This document shows, piece after piece, positions 39,145 to 48,063 of a DNA stretch of 64,000 nt. The notes under the pieces were generated by a model. It was not told where the DNA came from and did no database searches. It saw only the letters and a program-made list of their open reading frames with translations. The translations under genes and the position numbers were made by a program. Positions within the stretch are counted from its first letter, which is position 1; each line of letters opens with the position of its first letter. Origin of the DNA: Arthrobacter sp. AZCC_0090. Its GTDB lineage: Bacteria > Actinomycetota > Actinomycetes > Actinomycetales > Micrococcaceae. The DNA lies in contig NZ_JACHEE010000004.1 of the NCBI RefSeq assembly GCF_014207375.1, positions 124,001-188,000 of the forward strand, read 5' to 3'.

Positions 39145-40247
39145 CAGACACCGGCCTTGCTGTCGCTCGACACGGCGGGTACGGCCACCGGGGCGCCTTG
39201 CTGGACCGACTCGATGCAGGCCAAAGCCATCGCGAGGGCGCGGCGCGCGTCAGCGGCTCCCGGGGTGAGGGTGAAAGCGCCCGACGGCGGCTGCGTGCCG
39301 TCGCGGCGCGCGCGGACTGCCGCCGCGAAGTCCACGAGTTCATCGGTGTAGGCATCGCGGAACAGTTCGACGTTGAGCCTCGGGGTTTCGGCGGAAAGAC
39401 CCTCTGCCGTGTACCTCAGGGCAGCCGTTTCAGTGGGTCGTCCGGCTTGAACCATGCCCTTGGAGCCGAAGACTTCGCCCCTGACGTCGTAGCCGTAAAG
39501 GGCGCTGAAGTTTGCTTCGGCCACCGCCAAGGCTCCATTGCTGTAGCGGATGGTGACCACGGCGGTATCCAGGAATCCCTGGTCACGCAGGCTCGGTTCC
39601 ACCAGGGCGTCCGCGACCGCGTAGACCTCCACTGGCTCGGCGCCTTCGTTGAACCAGTTCAGGGTGTCGAAGTCGTGGATGAGGGTTTCCAGGAAGATCG
39701 TCCAGGCCGGAATCCTGGCCGCATGTCCGATGCTCCCGGTGCCCGGATCCCTCGTCAACGAGCGCAAGAGCTGCGGCTCCCCCACAATTCCTTCGGCCAG
39801 GTCCTTCTTCGCGGCCTGGAAGTCGGTGGCGTAGCGGCGGTTGAAGCCAATCTGGAAATGCACCCCTGCCGTTTCGACGGCGAGGAGAGCGGCGTCAAGC
39901 TCTTCAAGGCTCTGCGCGGCAGGCTTCTCGCAAAACACGTGCTTGCCGGCGGCAGCGGCCTGGGCAATCAAGGATGCATGGAACCGTGCCGGGCTGGCGA
40001 TGATCACTGCGTCGATGTCCGGATCGGCCATGATGTCCGCGGCGTCAGCGGTGACCTTTGCCGTTCCAAGCCGGGCTGCCACCGACGCTGCCGAGTCAAC
40101 GTTGGGATCGGCGACGGCGGCCAGGACCGCACCGGGAACCCGGCGGGCTATGCTTTCGCCGTGGAACGCTCCCATCCAGCCGGAGCCGATGAGCCCCAGC
40201 CGCACGGGGGTGGGGAGCTTGGCTGAATGCTGTTCGATGTAGGCCAT
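39144..40247 (-). CDS. Gfo/Idh/MocA dehydrogenase
   Basis: 367 residues. The NAD loop is RLGLIGSGWMGAFHGESIAR, the catalytic lysine segment is VFCEKPAAQSLEELDAALLA, and the active-site segment is FLETLIHDFDTLNWFNEGAE. It is the first gene of a three-gene overlapping unit with the isomerase and the inositol dehydrogenase to its left. An operator-like motif lies 15-30 bp upstream. Substrate probably an inositol isomer or derivative. Confidence 0.8.
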   Translation of the reverse strand: MAYIEQHSAKLPTPVRLGLIGSGWMGAFHGESIARRVPGAVLAAVADPNVDSAASVAARLGTAKVTADAADIMADPDIDAVIIASPARFHASLIAQAAAAGKHVFCEKPAAQSLEELDAALLAVETAGVHFQIGFNRRYATDFQAAKKDLAEGIVGEPQLLRSLTRDPGTGSIGHAARIPAWTIFLETLIHDFDTLNWFNEGAEPVEVYAVADALVEPSLRDQGFLDTAVVTIRYSNGALAVAEANFSALYGYDVRGEVFGSKGMVQAGRPTETAALRYTAEGLSAETPRLNVELFRDAYTDELVDFAAAVRARRDGTQPPSGAFTLTPGAADARRALAMALACIESVQQGAPVAVPAVSSDSKAGV

Positions 40248-40261
40248 GGGCCCGTCCTTTC

Positions 40262-40280
40262 GATAGTCAGTACAACAAAA
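40262..40280. promoter_or_regulatory. Operator-like site before the 39.1-40.2 kb dehydrogenase
   Basis: Read on the minus strand: TTGTTGTACTGACTATCG. It resembles the TTTGTACTGACATA site before iolC at 10 or more of 14 positions. It lies in the 38-bp gap between two dehydrogenase genes. Confidence 0.4.
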
Positions 40281-40285
40281 ATTGC

Positions 40286-41359
40286 TCAGGCAGGCGCGTT
40301 GCCTTCGCCCGGGAATTCAATGCCCACTTGGCGGCGGATTTCATCGGCAACGTCCATCGTCCGGATGGAGGAGGCCAGGGGCCGCTGTTGGGTTTCCATC
40401 TCACCGACAGCGATGGCGCGGGCCACCGCTGCGGCTTCGTAGTGCAAGCCTTCCAAATGCCCGCCCGCAGCCTCGTCGTGTCGAAGTCGCGTACCGTCCG
40501 GGAACCGGATCTCGAAACCGCCGGGCATGTTGAAGGGTCCGTCGATGGTCAACGTGGCCTCGGACCCGACGATCGTTGCCGCGGTGGGAGTGAAATTATG
40601 CAGGTGCGTATTCATCACGGCCTGGCTTCCGCCGGGGAATTGCATGATCGCGGAGAGCTGCGCGTTGACACCCGATTCGTGGTGCTGGCCGAAAGCGCTC
40701 AAGCGTTCCGGCGCCCCCAGGACTTCGGTGATGAGGGCCAGCGGGTAGGTGCCCAGGTCCAGCAGCGGTCCTCCGGCCAATTCAGGATCGAAGATGCGGT
40801 GGTTGCGCTCGAAGCGCTCGCCGTATTCCGCCAGGACCGTTGTCACGGTACCCAGCATCCCGGCGTCGAGCACTTGCCGGATCACGTCGAACTTCGGAAG
40901 GAAGAAGCTCCACATCGCCTCGGCGGCGAAAACGCCAGCCGCCTCGGCCCGCGTGGTGATGTCCTGCGCCTGCGCCGCGTTGAGCCCGATCGGTTTCTCG
41001 ATCAGGACGTGTTTGCCGGCGTCGATGGCCAGCACGGCAGCCGCGTGGTGGAAGTTGTGCGGCGTGCACACGTACACGATGTCTATATCCGGAGCCGCGG
41101 CCAGCTCTTCGTAGCTCCCATAGGCGGCGGGGACGCCGAAAGCGTCCGCGAATGCCTTCGACCGGTCCAAAGAGCGGGAGCCGACGGCGGCGATCACCTG
41201 CCGTGAGTAGGCCTGCACAGATTCCGTGAACTTTTCGGCAATCCACCCCGGACCCATGATGCCCCAGCGCAGCGCGGGAGCGTCACGGGAATCCGGCACG
41301 CGGGACCCCGGCAGGCCGGATATCGCAAGCCCAGATGCTGGCAGACCGGATGCAACCAT
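40286..41359 (-). CDS. Gfo/Idh/MocA dehydrogenase
   Basis: 357 residues. It begins with an odd low-complexity leader (ASGLPASGLAISGLPGS) before the NAD loop WGIMGPGWIAEKFTESVQAY. The catalytic lysine is in VLIEKPIGLNAAQAQDITTR and the active site in LAGGPLLDLGTYPLALITEV. That DLGTYP pattern is closer to dimeric dihydrodiol or xylose dehydrogenases than to inositol dehydrogenase, so the substrate may be an open or cyclic sugar. The start overlaps the stop of the next gene as TGATG. Confidence 0.75.
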   Translation of the reverse strand: MVASGLPASGLAISGLPGSRVPDSRDAPALRWGIMGPGWIAEKFTESVQAYSRQVIAAVGSRSLDRSKAFADAFGVPAAYGSYEELAAAPDIDIVYVCTPHNFHHAAAVLAIDAGKHVLIEKPIGLNAAQAQDITTRAEAAGVFAAEAMWSFFLPKFDVIRQVLDAGMLGTVTTVLAEYGERFERNHRIFDPELAGGPLLDLGTYPLALITEVLGAPERLSAFGQHHESGVNAQLSAIMQFPGGSQAVMNTHLHNFTPTAATIVGSEATLTIDGPFNMPGGFEIRFPDGTRLRHDEAAGGHLEGLHYEAAAVARAIAVGEMETQQRPLASSIRTMDVADEIRRQVGIEFPGEGNAPA

Positions 41360-42354
41360 CAGTAGATCACCTTCGTGTAGGCTCCGTCGCTGTGGAGCGA
41401 ACGGATCATGGCTTGTGCAAGCTGCGATGCCCGGAGGCCATCCTCCCCCGTGGCGAGCGGCGCAGGCTCCCCCTTTTCGAGGGCTGAAATCCAGGCCTGA
41501 AGTTGCAAGCGGTAGGCGTCGGCAAACCGCGGGCGCCAGTCAGCGGGGATTTCGGAACTGCGCCGCCCTTCCTGCTGTATCGCCAAGGCAGCCGGTTCCG
41601 GGAGTGCTGTGGTGCCAAACTCTGAAACGACCTCACACTGGGTGGTGTAGCCGTACTGCGCATTGAGGAAAAGTTCGAGGGTGGCCAGGGTGCCGTCAGC
41701 AGCGCGCAAGAGCATGAAGGCGGGGTCCCTCAGGTCACCGGTGCTATGCCGGGAACTCCGCCCCGCTTGCCACGACACCTCAGTGATGGGTGAGTCCAGC
41801 AGCCAAGGAATGATGTCGAGCTCGTGGATGGCCGAATTGGTGATGGCGGATTCCGAGCTCGCGCCCGGTCCCGCGGATGCTGTCCGGCTAGTGCAGTGCA
41901 CCTGCAAAGGCTCGCCTTGGATGCGTGCCCGGGTGGATTCGCGAAGGGCGACATAGCCGGGGTCGAACCGCCTCATGAAGCCCATCGACAGCAGCCGGGC
42001 ACCCGTTGCGGCCAAAAGGTCGGCTTCGGCCTCCACTACTCCGCGGCTTTCCAGGAGCGTGGGCGCCAGCGGTTTTTCGCACAGTACCGGGGTCATCGCT
42101 TCGAAGCATTCCAGCACTAGTCCCGCATGGGTGGAGTCATGGGAAGCGACGACGACGGCGTCAACCTCGCTGGAGTTGATCAGCTCGGAAGGATCGGTGG
42201 TGATGCGTGCGGACGGCGGCGCCGCGGCTGCCGCCCGTCCGGCGTCGAGGTCTGCCACGAAGGTGACTTCGGCCCCGCTGATGGTGGTGGAGAGGTTCCT
42301 GATGTGGTCTGCGCCCATAACACCGGCGCCGATAACGCCAACCCGGATCGGCAT
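41359..42354 (-). CDS. Gfo/Idh/MocA dehydrogenase, inositol dehydrogenase-like
   Basis: 331 residues. The NAD loop is RVGVIGAGVMGADHIRNLST, the lysine segment is VLCEKPLAPTLLESRGVVEA, and the active site is ITNSAIHELDIIPWLLDSPI. It resembles the main-operon IolG (50.2 kb) in length and motif spacing and may be a paralogue for another inositol isomer. It is preceded by a 110-bp gap after the ABC ATPase, in which CGTTAACG (42374-42381) is the only clear palindrome. Confidence 0.8.
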   Translation of the reverse strand: MPIRVGVIGAGVMGADHIRNLSTTISGAEVTFVADLDAGRAAAAAPPSARITTDPSELINSSEVDAVVVASHDSTHAGLVLECFEAMTPVLCEKPLAPTLLESRGVVEAEADLLAATGARLLSMGFMRRFDPGYVALRESTRARIQGEPLQVHCTSRTASAGPGASSESAITNSAIHELDIIPWLLDSPITEVSWQAGRSSRHSTGDLRDPAFMLLRAADGTLATLELFLNAQYGYTTQCEVVSEFGTTALPEPAALAIQQEGRRSSEIPADWRPRFADAYRLQLQAWISALEKGEPAPLATGEDGLRASQLAQAMIRSLHSDGAYTKVIY

Positions 42355-42464
42355 GCTGTCTTCCCATCTGCTTCGTTAACGTTCCCGCGGTGGCACGGCG
42401 AGCGGGGGGCCCGTCCGGACTTCCGGCGGACCCCCGTCTCCCGTCCGCGCTGTCTCCCTGCGCG

Positions 42465-43418
42465 CTAGGCGTGCCTCGGGCTGTTTTCCCTCGAAGCGTC
42501 GGAAGTGTCAGCGGAGTCGGCAGCGTCGGCTACCCCGGCGACTTCGGCCTGGACTTCCTTGAGGGCCTCCGTGTGTCCGCCGAGCTGCTCGAGTTCGTGG
42601 GCGAGTTCCGCGAGCTCGGCGCCGCCGGCCATCTGGGCGGTGAGTTCGTCCAGGGTGATGTCTTTCTTGTCGTAGTAGCCGATCGACTTGCCGCGCTTGA
42701 GCAGCAGGAACCGGTCACCCACGGGGAAGGCGTGGTGCGGGTTGTGCGTGATGAAAATGACCCCCAGCCCGCGGTCGCGGGCCTGCAGGATGTAGCGGAG
42801 CACGACGCCGGACTGCTTCACACCCAGCGCGGCCGTCGGTTCGTCCAGGATCAGCACCTTCGCCCCGAAATACACGGCCCGGGCGATCGCCACGCACTGG
42901 CGCTCACCGCCGGAGAGCTGGCCGATGGGCTGTTCCACATCGCGCAGGTCGATGCCCATCTCGGCCAGTTCCTTCAGCGTGATGTCCTTCATCTTCTGGA
43001 CATCCATGGACTTGAACGGCCCCCAGCCGGTGGTCAGTTCCGAGCCGAGGAAGAAGTTCCGCCAGATCGGCATCAACGGGACCACGGCCAGGTCCTGGTA
43101 CACGGTGGCAATGCCGACGTCGAGGGCGTCCCTGGGCGAGTTGAACTTCCGCTCCTCGCCCATGATGTGCAGCACGCCTTCATCATGCTGGTGCAAGCCC
43201 GCGATGATCTTGATCAGCGTGGACTTGCCTGCACCGTTGTCCCCCAGGACACAGGTGACCCTGCCGTTGTCCACGGCCATGGTCACATCGCGCAAGGCGA
43301 TGATGTTCCCGTAGTGCTTTCCGATCTTGTCCAGGGACAGCAGGTGCACGGGGGTGTGGGTCAGCGGATCCTTTTCATCCTTGAGCAGTGTCTGTTGGTC
43401 GATCTGTTTGGCATTCAT
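42465..43418 (-). CDS. Sugar-type ABC importer, ATPase
   Basis: 317 residues with a single ATPase domain. Walker A is [18 protein letters not shown], the signature [20 protein letters not shown], Walker [17 protein letters not shown], and the switch His is in [13 protein letters not shown]. RbsA-like ATPases usually have two domains; this belongs to the single-domain group. I chose ATG 43418 with AGGGGCGG upstream. The last 50 residues are an acidic, Ala-rich tail. It completes the importer with the next two genes. Confidence 0.85.
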   Translation of the reverse strand: MNAKQIDQQTLLKDEKDPLTHTPVHLLSLDKIGKHYGNIIALRDVTMAVDNGRVTCVLGDNGAGKSTLIKIIAGLHQHDEGVLHIMGEERKFNSPRDALDVGIATVYQDLAVVPLMPIWRNFFLGSELTTGWGPFKSMDVQKMKDITLKELAEMGIDLRDVEQPIGQLSGGERQCVAIARAVYFGAKVLILDEPTAALGVKQSGVVLRYILQARDRGLGVIFITHNPHHAFPVGDRFLLLKRGKSIGYYDKKDITLDELTAQMAGGAELAELAHELEQLGGHTEALKEVQAEVAGVADAADSADTSDASRENSPRHA

Positions 43419-43429
43419 TGGTCCGCCCC

Positions 43430-44488
43430 TTACTTGAGATCTGCGCGGCGCTTGACGATGAGGTTGACGATGGTGGCCAGCAGCAGCATCAGGCCCAGGA
43501 AGAACTTGAACCAGTCCGGGTTCCACTGCGCGTACACGATGCCCTTGTTGGCCATGCCGAAGATGAACGCACCGATCGCACCGCCCACCGCCGAACCGTA
43601 GCCGCCCGTGAGGAGGCAGCCGCCGATGACCGCCGCGATGATGTAGAGGAACTCGTTGCCCACGCCCTCACCGGACTGAACGGCGTCGAAGGCGAACAGG
43701 TTGTGCATGCCCAAGATCCAGCCACAGAAACCCACCGCCATGAACAAGCCGATCTTGGTCTTGGTCACCGGCACACCCACCGCACGGGCAGCGTTCGCGT
43801 CGCCGCCGACGGCGAAGATCCAGTTGCCCACCTTGGTGCGCAGCAGGACCCAAGACGCAATGGCAACGAGGATGATCCAGAAGAACACCGTGATCTTGAC
43901 CTCGACGCCGCCGATGCTGATGGACGAGGCGAATACCGCGTGCGCGGAATCGAATCCGTCGAGCTTGGAGATGGACGGCGAGGACACGCTGCCGCCGATG
44001 AGGCGGGTCAGGGCCAGGTTGAGGCCCGTCAGCATGAGGAAGGTCGCGAGCGTGACGATGAAGCTGGGAAGTTTCGTCTTGACGAGGATCCAGCCGTTGA
44101 TGAAACCGATGCTGAGGGAGACCACAAGCGCCAGCACAACGCCGACCCATGCGTTCAGCGAGAAGTTCCAGCTGAATAGGGAGGCAGTCAGTGCGGACGA
44201 GATCACGGCCACACCGGTGGAAAGGTCAAACTCTCCGCCGATCATCAACAGCGACACCCCCACCGCCATGATCCCGATCGTCGAGGAACCATACAGGACC
44301 GTAGCCAAAGCATTCGGCTGCGTGAAGGTCTGGGACACCGAGGCGAAGAAAATGAACAGGACAACGGCCCCTACCAGGGCACCGACTTCGGGCCTCGCCA
44401 AAAACTTCTGGACCGGGCTGCGTCTGCCGATCCGCTCATCGCCGGGCGTCGAAGCCGGCGCCGGCGGCAGGGTTGCTGTGTTTGCCAT
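43430..44488 (-). CDS. Sugar-type ABC importer, permease
   Basis: 352-residue RbsC-like permease with about ten hydrophobic helices. [20 protein letters not shown] is the family signature that in RbsC reads GGIDLSVG, and [20 protein letters not shown] is the conserved cytoplasmic loop. ATG 44488 has GGAG 8 bp upstream; the longer frame has no homology. It lies between the ATPase and binding-protein genes. Confidence 0.88.
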   Translation of the reverse strand: MANTATLPPAPASTPGDERIGRRSPVQKFLARPEVGALVGAVVLFIFFASVSQTFTQPNALATVLYGSSTIGIMAVGVSLLMIGGEFDLSTGVAVISSALTASLFSWNFSLNAWVGVVLALVVSLSIGFINGWILVKTKLPSFIVTLATFLMLTGLNLALTRLIGGSVSSPSISKLDGFDSAHAVFASSISIGGVEVKITVFFWIILVAIASWVLLRTKVGNWIFAVGGDANAARAVGVPVTKTKIGLFMAVGFCGWILGMHNLFAFDAVQSGEGVGNEFLYIIAAVIGGCLLTGGYGSAVGGAIGAFIFGMANKGIVYAQWNPDWFKFFLGLMLLLATIVNLIVKRRADLK

Positions 44489-44552
44489 AGGAAGAACTCC
44501 TTGTTGGTCAGGCCGCGCGGCGGTCACCCGCCGCGCGGCCAGAATCCTGGAT

Positions 44553-45548
44553 CTAGCGGACGCCCTGCTGGGCGAATTTGAGGACATCGGAAGCGTTGGA
44601 CTTGTCCACGATGGTGGGACCGGTCAGGACAGGCTGGCCACCGCCGAGCTTGAATCCTCCGCGCTTGGCCTGCCAAAGGGAGTCAACCGACATGTAGCCC
44701 TGAAGCCACGGCTGCTGGTCCACAGTAAAGATCACCGCGCCATCCACGATCTTTTGGGCGAGTTCCGCGTTCAGGTCGAAGCTGGCCACCTTCGCAGAAC
44801 TGCTGGCGTCCGTGACCGATTTGAGGAGAGTGAGGGTGATCGGCGCGCCCAGACCGATGATGACATCTGCATCCTTGGCTGCCTGGAGCTTCGCGGTGGC
44901 GGTGGACTGGACCGCGGTCATGTCCTTGCCGTCGACGTACAGGATCTCCGTTCCGGGCACCTTCTCCTTGACGCCGGCACACCGTGCTTCGAGGCCGACG
45001 TGGCCCTGCTGCTGGATCACGCAGACTGGGTGCTTGAAGCCCTGGGAAGCGAGCCTGGTACCCACTGCCTCGCCAGCGAGCTTCTCATTCGAACCGAAGT
45101 GAGTGAAGGCCCCGAGCTGCGCGGAGACACCCTCACCGGCGTTGAGGCTCACCACCGGGATACCGGCATCGACGGCCTTCTTGAGGACGTCCTTGAGGGC
45201 ATCCGGAGTGGCGAGGGTGACGGCGATGCCGTCAACTTTCTGGTCGATGGCCTGCTGGACGAGCTGCGCCTGGCGCCCGGCTTCAGGGTCGCTTGTGTAG
45301 AGGAGGTCAACATTGTCCTTCGCGGATGCTTCCTCTGCGCCTTTGCGGACGATGTCCCAGAACGTGTCTCCCGCGGCGGCGTGGGTGATGAGGGCCACCT
45401 TCATGCGCGGAGTGCTCACGGCCTGTCCACCACCGGCGGCGTTGCCGCTGTCAGCCGGCTTCCCGCCTTGGCTGGAACAAGCACTAAGAGCCATCATCGG
45501 AACGACGGCCGCCACAAGTGCCGCCTTCCGCCAGGAAAACTTCTTCAC
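44553..45548 (-). CDS. Sugar-type ABC importer, binding lipoprotein
   Basis: 331 residues. A signal peptide ends at the lipobox MALSAC, then a Gly/Ala linker and a periplasmic-binding-protein type I fold (MKVALITHAAAGDTFWDIVR, LVQQAIDQKVDGIAVTLATP). It starts with GTG, with AAGGAG 7 bp upstream. The pocket resembles ribose- or inositol-binding proteins. Given the neighbouring inositol dehydrogenases, myo-inositol or a related polyol is the likely ligand. Confidence 0.85.
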   Translation of the reverse strand: MKKFSWRKAALVAAVVPMMALSACSSQGGKPADSGNAAGGGQAVSTPRMKVALITHAAAGDTFWDIVRKGAEEASAKDNVDLLYTSDPEAGRQAQLVQQAIDQKVDGIAVTLATPDALKDVLKKAVDAGIPVVSLNAGEGVSAQLGAFTHFGSNEKLAGEAVGTRLASQGFKHPVCVIQQQGHVGLEARCAGVKEKVPGTEILYVDGKDMTAVQSTATAKLQAAKDADVIIGLGAPITLTLLKSVTDASSSAKVASFDLNAELAQKIVDGAVIFTVDQQPWLQGYMSVDSLWQAKRGGFKLGGGQPVLTGPTIVDKSNASDVLKFAQQGVR

Positions 45549-45614
45549 GATTTATCTCCTTTGATAGGGGTTGCGGCCCTGCCACTCTGCAGGAGCTCAA
45601 AGCCCTCTACACAG

Positions 45615-45660
45615 ATCATGGTGACTCGGCTCACAGATGTCAATACTTTGTCCTGACATT
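45615..45660 (-). promoter_or_regulatory. Promoter and operator of the ABC importer
   Basis: On the minus strand: TTGACA (45638-45643), 17 bp, CATGAT (45615-45620). Directly upstream is the operator-like TTTGTCCTGACATT (45647-45660, plus-strand reading), shared with the 58.29-kb site. Confidence 0.55.
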
Positions 45661-45717
45661 AGGATGTTTTTACGTGAGATAGTCATGCGAGCTCCCGCGA
45701 ACAGCGCCGAATGGGAG

Positions 45718-46728
45718 CTAGCGGGTCACCCGGGCCGTGGTACTTCGCAGCACCAGAACGGGTTCGATCAAGGTCTTCTGGGGCTCAATGGCCGGATCCT
45801 CGATTCTGGCGAGCAGCCTGTGCGCGACATCAATCCCGACAAGGTCGCTGCGGTTGTCCACTGAGGTGAGGTCCAGGTACCTCGACTTGGCCAACGGCGA
45901 GTTGTCATAGCCGATCACGGAAACGTCGCTCGGCACGCGAAGGCCCCGGGCCTTGAGGACGGCAAAGGCGCCCATGGCCATGGTGTCGTTGGCCGCGAAG
46001 ATCGCGGTAATGTCCGGATAGCGTTCCAGGAGCCAGGAGGCGCCAGCGTAGCCATCTTCCTCGGAAGTGCCTTGGGACTCGGCAATCAGAAGCTCGACGC
46101 CGGCGGCCCGGATCTCCCGCCGGAAACCGGCGCGCCGGTGGGCTGACGCGCCGTCGGCCCCTGACAGATGGCCGATGCGGGTATGGCCCAGCCCCAGCAG
46201 ATGGTTGGCAGCCATGCCGCCCCCGCCGTCGTCGTCGTTGGTTATCAGGTCGGCGCCGATCGGCACCCCCTTGCGCCACCCGGCCACCACCGTAGGAACC
46301 CCCGTCCCGTCAAGCATGGACTCACTCGGCTCCGCGGCAATGACAAGCGCGTCAACATGCAGAGCGAGGAGGCCGTCCGTGGCATCCTTGATGCGGTTCT
46401 CGCCAGGCCGGGAGTCGGCCAGCATGACGTGGTAGCCCAGGTCAGAGAGGACGGACTCCATGCCCCTCAGGAGGTCCACGAACCACAGGTTTCGGTAGTC
46501 GTCGATCAACAGCCCGATACTCTTCGTCCGGTTGCTCGCCAATGCAGTCGCGGCACGGCTGGGACGGTAGCCGAGCTCCGAAATTGCCGCCTGGACGGCT
46601 TCACGGCGCTTGTCGCTAACCCTCTCCGGCGACTGCAACACCAAGGACACCAACGACGGCGAGACGCCGGCATGTTTGGCAACGTCATAGATGGTCGGGC
46701 GGCGGGTTTTGGGACGTGTCGCGCTCAT
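45718..46728 (-). CDS. LacI-family regulator
   Basis: 336 residues. The helix-turn-helix and hinge are RPTIYDVAKHAGVSPSLVSL and RREAVQAAISELGYRPSRAA, followed by a sugar-binding-type domain (IGLLIDDYRNLWFVDLLRGM, FAANDTMAMGAFAVLKARGL). It lies between the importer genes and the divergent dehydrogenase at 46885. It may add substrate-specific control on top of the GntR protein. The CGTTAACG palindrome at 42374 is a possible binding site. Confidence 0.85.
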   Translation of the reverse strand: MSATRPKTRRPTIYDVAKHAGVSPSLVSLVLQSPERVSDKRREAVQAAISELGYRPSRAATALASNRTKSIGLLIDDYRNLWFVDLLRGMESVLSDLGYHVMLADSRPGENRIKDATDGLLALHVDALVIAAEPSESMLDGTGVPTVVAGWRKGVPIGADLITNDDDGGGGMAANHLLGLGHTRIGHLSGADGASAHRRAGFRREIRAAGVELLIAESQGTSEEDGYAGASWLLERYPDITAIFAANDTMAMGAFAVLKARGLRVPSDVSVIGYDNSPLAKSRYLDLTSVDNRSDLVGIDVAHRLLARIEDPAIEPQKTLIEPVLVLRSTTARVTR

Positions 46729-46774
46729 GTTCGGGGAACCTTTCTTCTCTTCTGCCTAGACTATCCATCGGACA

Positions 46775-46803
46775 TTGACAGGACATACTCACATGGTTAG
46801 GCT
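46775..46803 (+). promoter_or_regulatory. Promoter with embedded operator before the 46.9 kb dehydrogenase
   Basis: TTGACA (46775-46780), 17 bp, TAGGCT (46798-46803). The 12-mer TTGACAGGACAT covers the -35 box and is identical to the one in the iolC promoter on the other strand. Confidence 0.6.
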
Positions 46804-46884
46804 TTGAGTCCAGTGCTAAATTGTAGCGCTCCAAAATGCCAGAGGGGTGTTCGGCACCCAGGCTGAATTTCGAAGGAGAAATCA

Positions 46885-48063
46885 ATGGCTGAGAGCCTAG
46901 GGGTCGCCGTCATCGGCGCAGGAATGGCCGGCAAGGCACACGCGGCGGCGTACCGCACAGCGTCTACCCTTTACAGCCCGGCGCTTCCGCCGGTGCGCCT
47001 CGTATCGATCGGCGACGTGAACGCGGAGTTCGGATCCCTCGCTGCCCGCCGATTCGGCTACGAACGCAATGACACCTCGTGGCAGGCGATCGCAGAAGCG
47101 GACGACATCGACGTCGTGAGCGTGGTCATCGCGAACTCCCTCCACCGCGAGGTGGTCGAGGGTCTCCTCGCCGCAGGTAAGCATGTCCTCTGCGAGAAGC
47201 CACTGAGCGACTCCCTCGAGGACGCCCGTGCCATGGCGGAGGCCGCCCGCAACTCTTCAAGCATCGCGCGCATTGGCTTCACCTTCCGCCGCACGCCCGG
47301 CATCGCCTACATCCGCGACCTCATCCACAACGGGGTACTCGGAAACGTCCTGCACTTCAGCGGCCGCTACTGGACGGACTACGGATTCAGCCCCTCGGCT
47401 CCCATGAGCTGGCGCTACAAAGGCGGCCCCGGCTCAGGTGCGCTGGCCGACGTCGGAAGCCACCTGGCGTACGTCTCCGAGTTCCTTTGCGGCGACATCA
47501 AGTCCATCACCGGTGGCCGCCTCAGCACCGTGATCGGCAAGCGCCCGCTGCCGCTCGGCGCTGTCATGGGACACGACCACGCAGCGGTGAGCGACACCTT
47601 TGAGGCTGTTGAGAACGACGACTACGCGGCCTTCAACGCGGAGTTCGAAAGCGGAGCGGGAAGCTTCGAGGTCTCCCGCGTTGCCGCCGGGCACGCCAAC
47701 AGCCTCAACTTCGAAGTGTTCTGCGAGAACGGCGCCGCCAAGTTCGACCAGCGCCGCCCCTCCGAAATCCAGCTGTTCCTCAACGATGGCTCGGGCAACG
47801 AGAACGGCTACCGCCAGGTCATCCTCGGCCCGGGCCATCCCTACATCGCCGGCGGCCTCGCCATGGACGCTCCCGAGGTCGGATTCGGCCAGAACGACGC
47901 CTTCGGCTACCAGGCCCGGGCGTTCCTCGAAGAGGTTGCCGGCCTTCCGGAGGCCGAGTCCCTCCCGCGCTGCGCGACGTTCGACGAGGGCGTGCGCAAC
48001 ATGGAGCTGCTCGGCGCCGTCACCGAATCCGCGCTCAACAACGGAAAGAAAATCACGCTATGA
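46885..48063 (+). CDS. Gfo/Idh/MocA dehydrogenase, glycoside 3-oxidising type
   Basis: 392 residues, longer than the inositol dehydrogenases nearby. The NAD loop is VAVIGAGMAGKAHAAAYRTA and the lysine is in HVLCEKPLSDSLEDARAMAE. YWTDYGFSPSAPMSWRYKGG and GSGALADVGSHLAYVSEFLC match the subfamily that includes levoglucosan dehydrogenase of Pseudarthrobacter, as I recall it. These enzymes oxidise C3 of a sugar ring. AAGGAG lies 7 bp before the ATG. The stop overlaps the next gene by ATGA, so the two products should work in sequence. Confidence 0.75.
   Translation: MAESLGVAVIGAGMAGKAHAAAYRTASTLYSPALPPVRLVSIGDVNAEFGSLAARRFGYERNDTSWQAIAEADDIDVVSVVIANSLHREVVEGLLAAGKHVLCEKPLSDSLEDARAMAEAARNSSSIARIGFTFRRTPGIAYIRDLIHNGVLGNVLHFSGRYWTDYGFSPSAPMSWRYKGGPGSGALADVGSHLAYVSEFLCGDIKSITGGRLSTVIGKRPLPLGAVMGHDHAAVSDTFEAVENDDYAAFNAEFESGAGSFEVSRVAAGHANSLNFEVFCENGAAKFDQRRPSEIQLFLNDGSGNENGYRQVILGPGHPYIAGGLAMDAPEVGFGQNDAFGYQARAFLEEVAGLPEAESLPRCATFDEGVRNMELLGAVTESALNNGKKITL

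Noticed and set aside
42390-42440. Terminator after the ABC ATPase
   Set aside because: The G and C runs here pair only with several mismatches and there is no T run on the minus strand.
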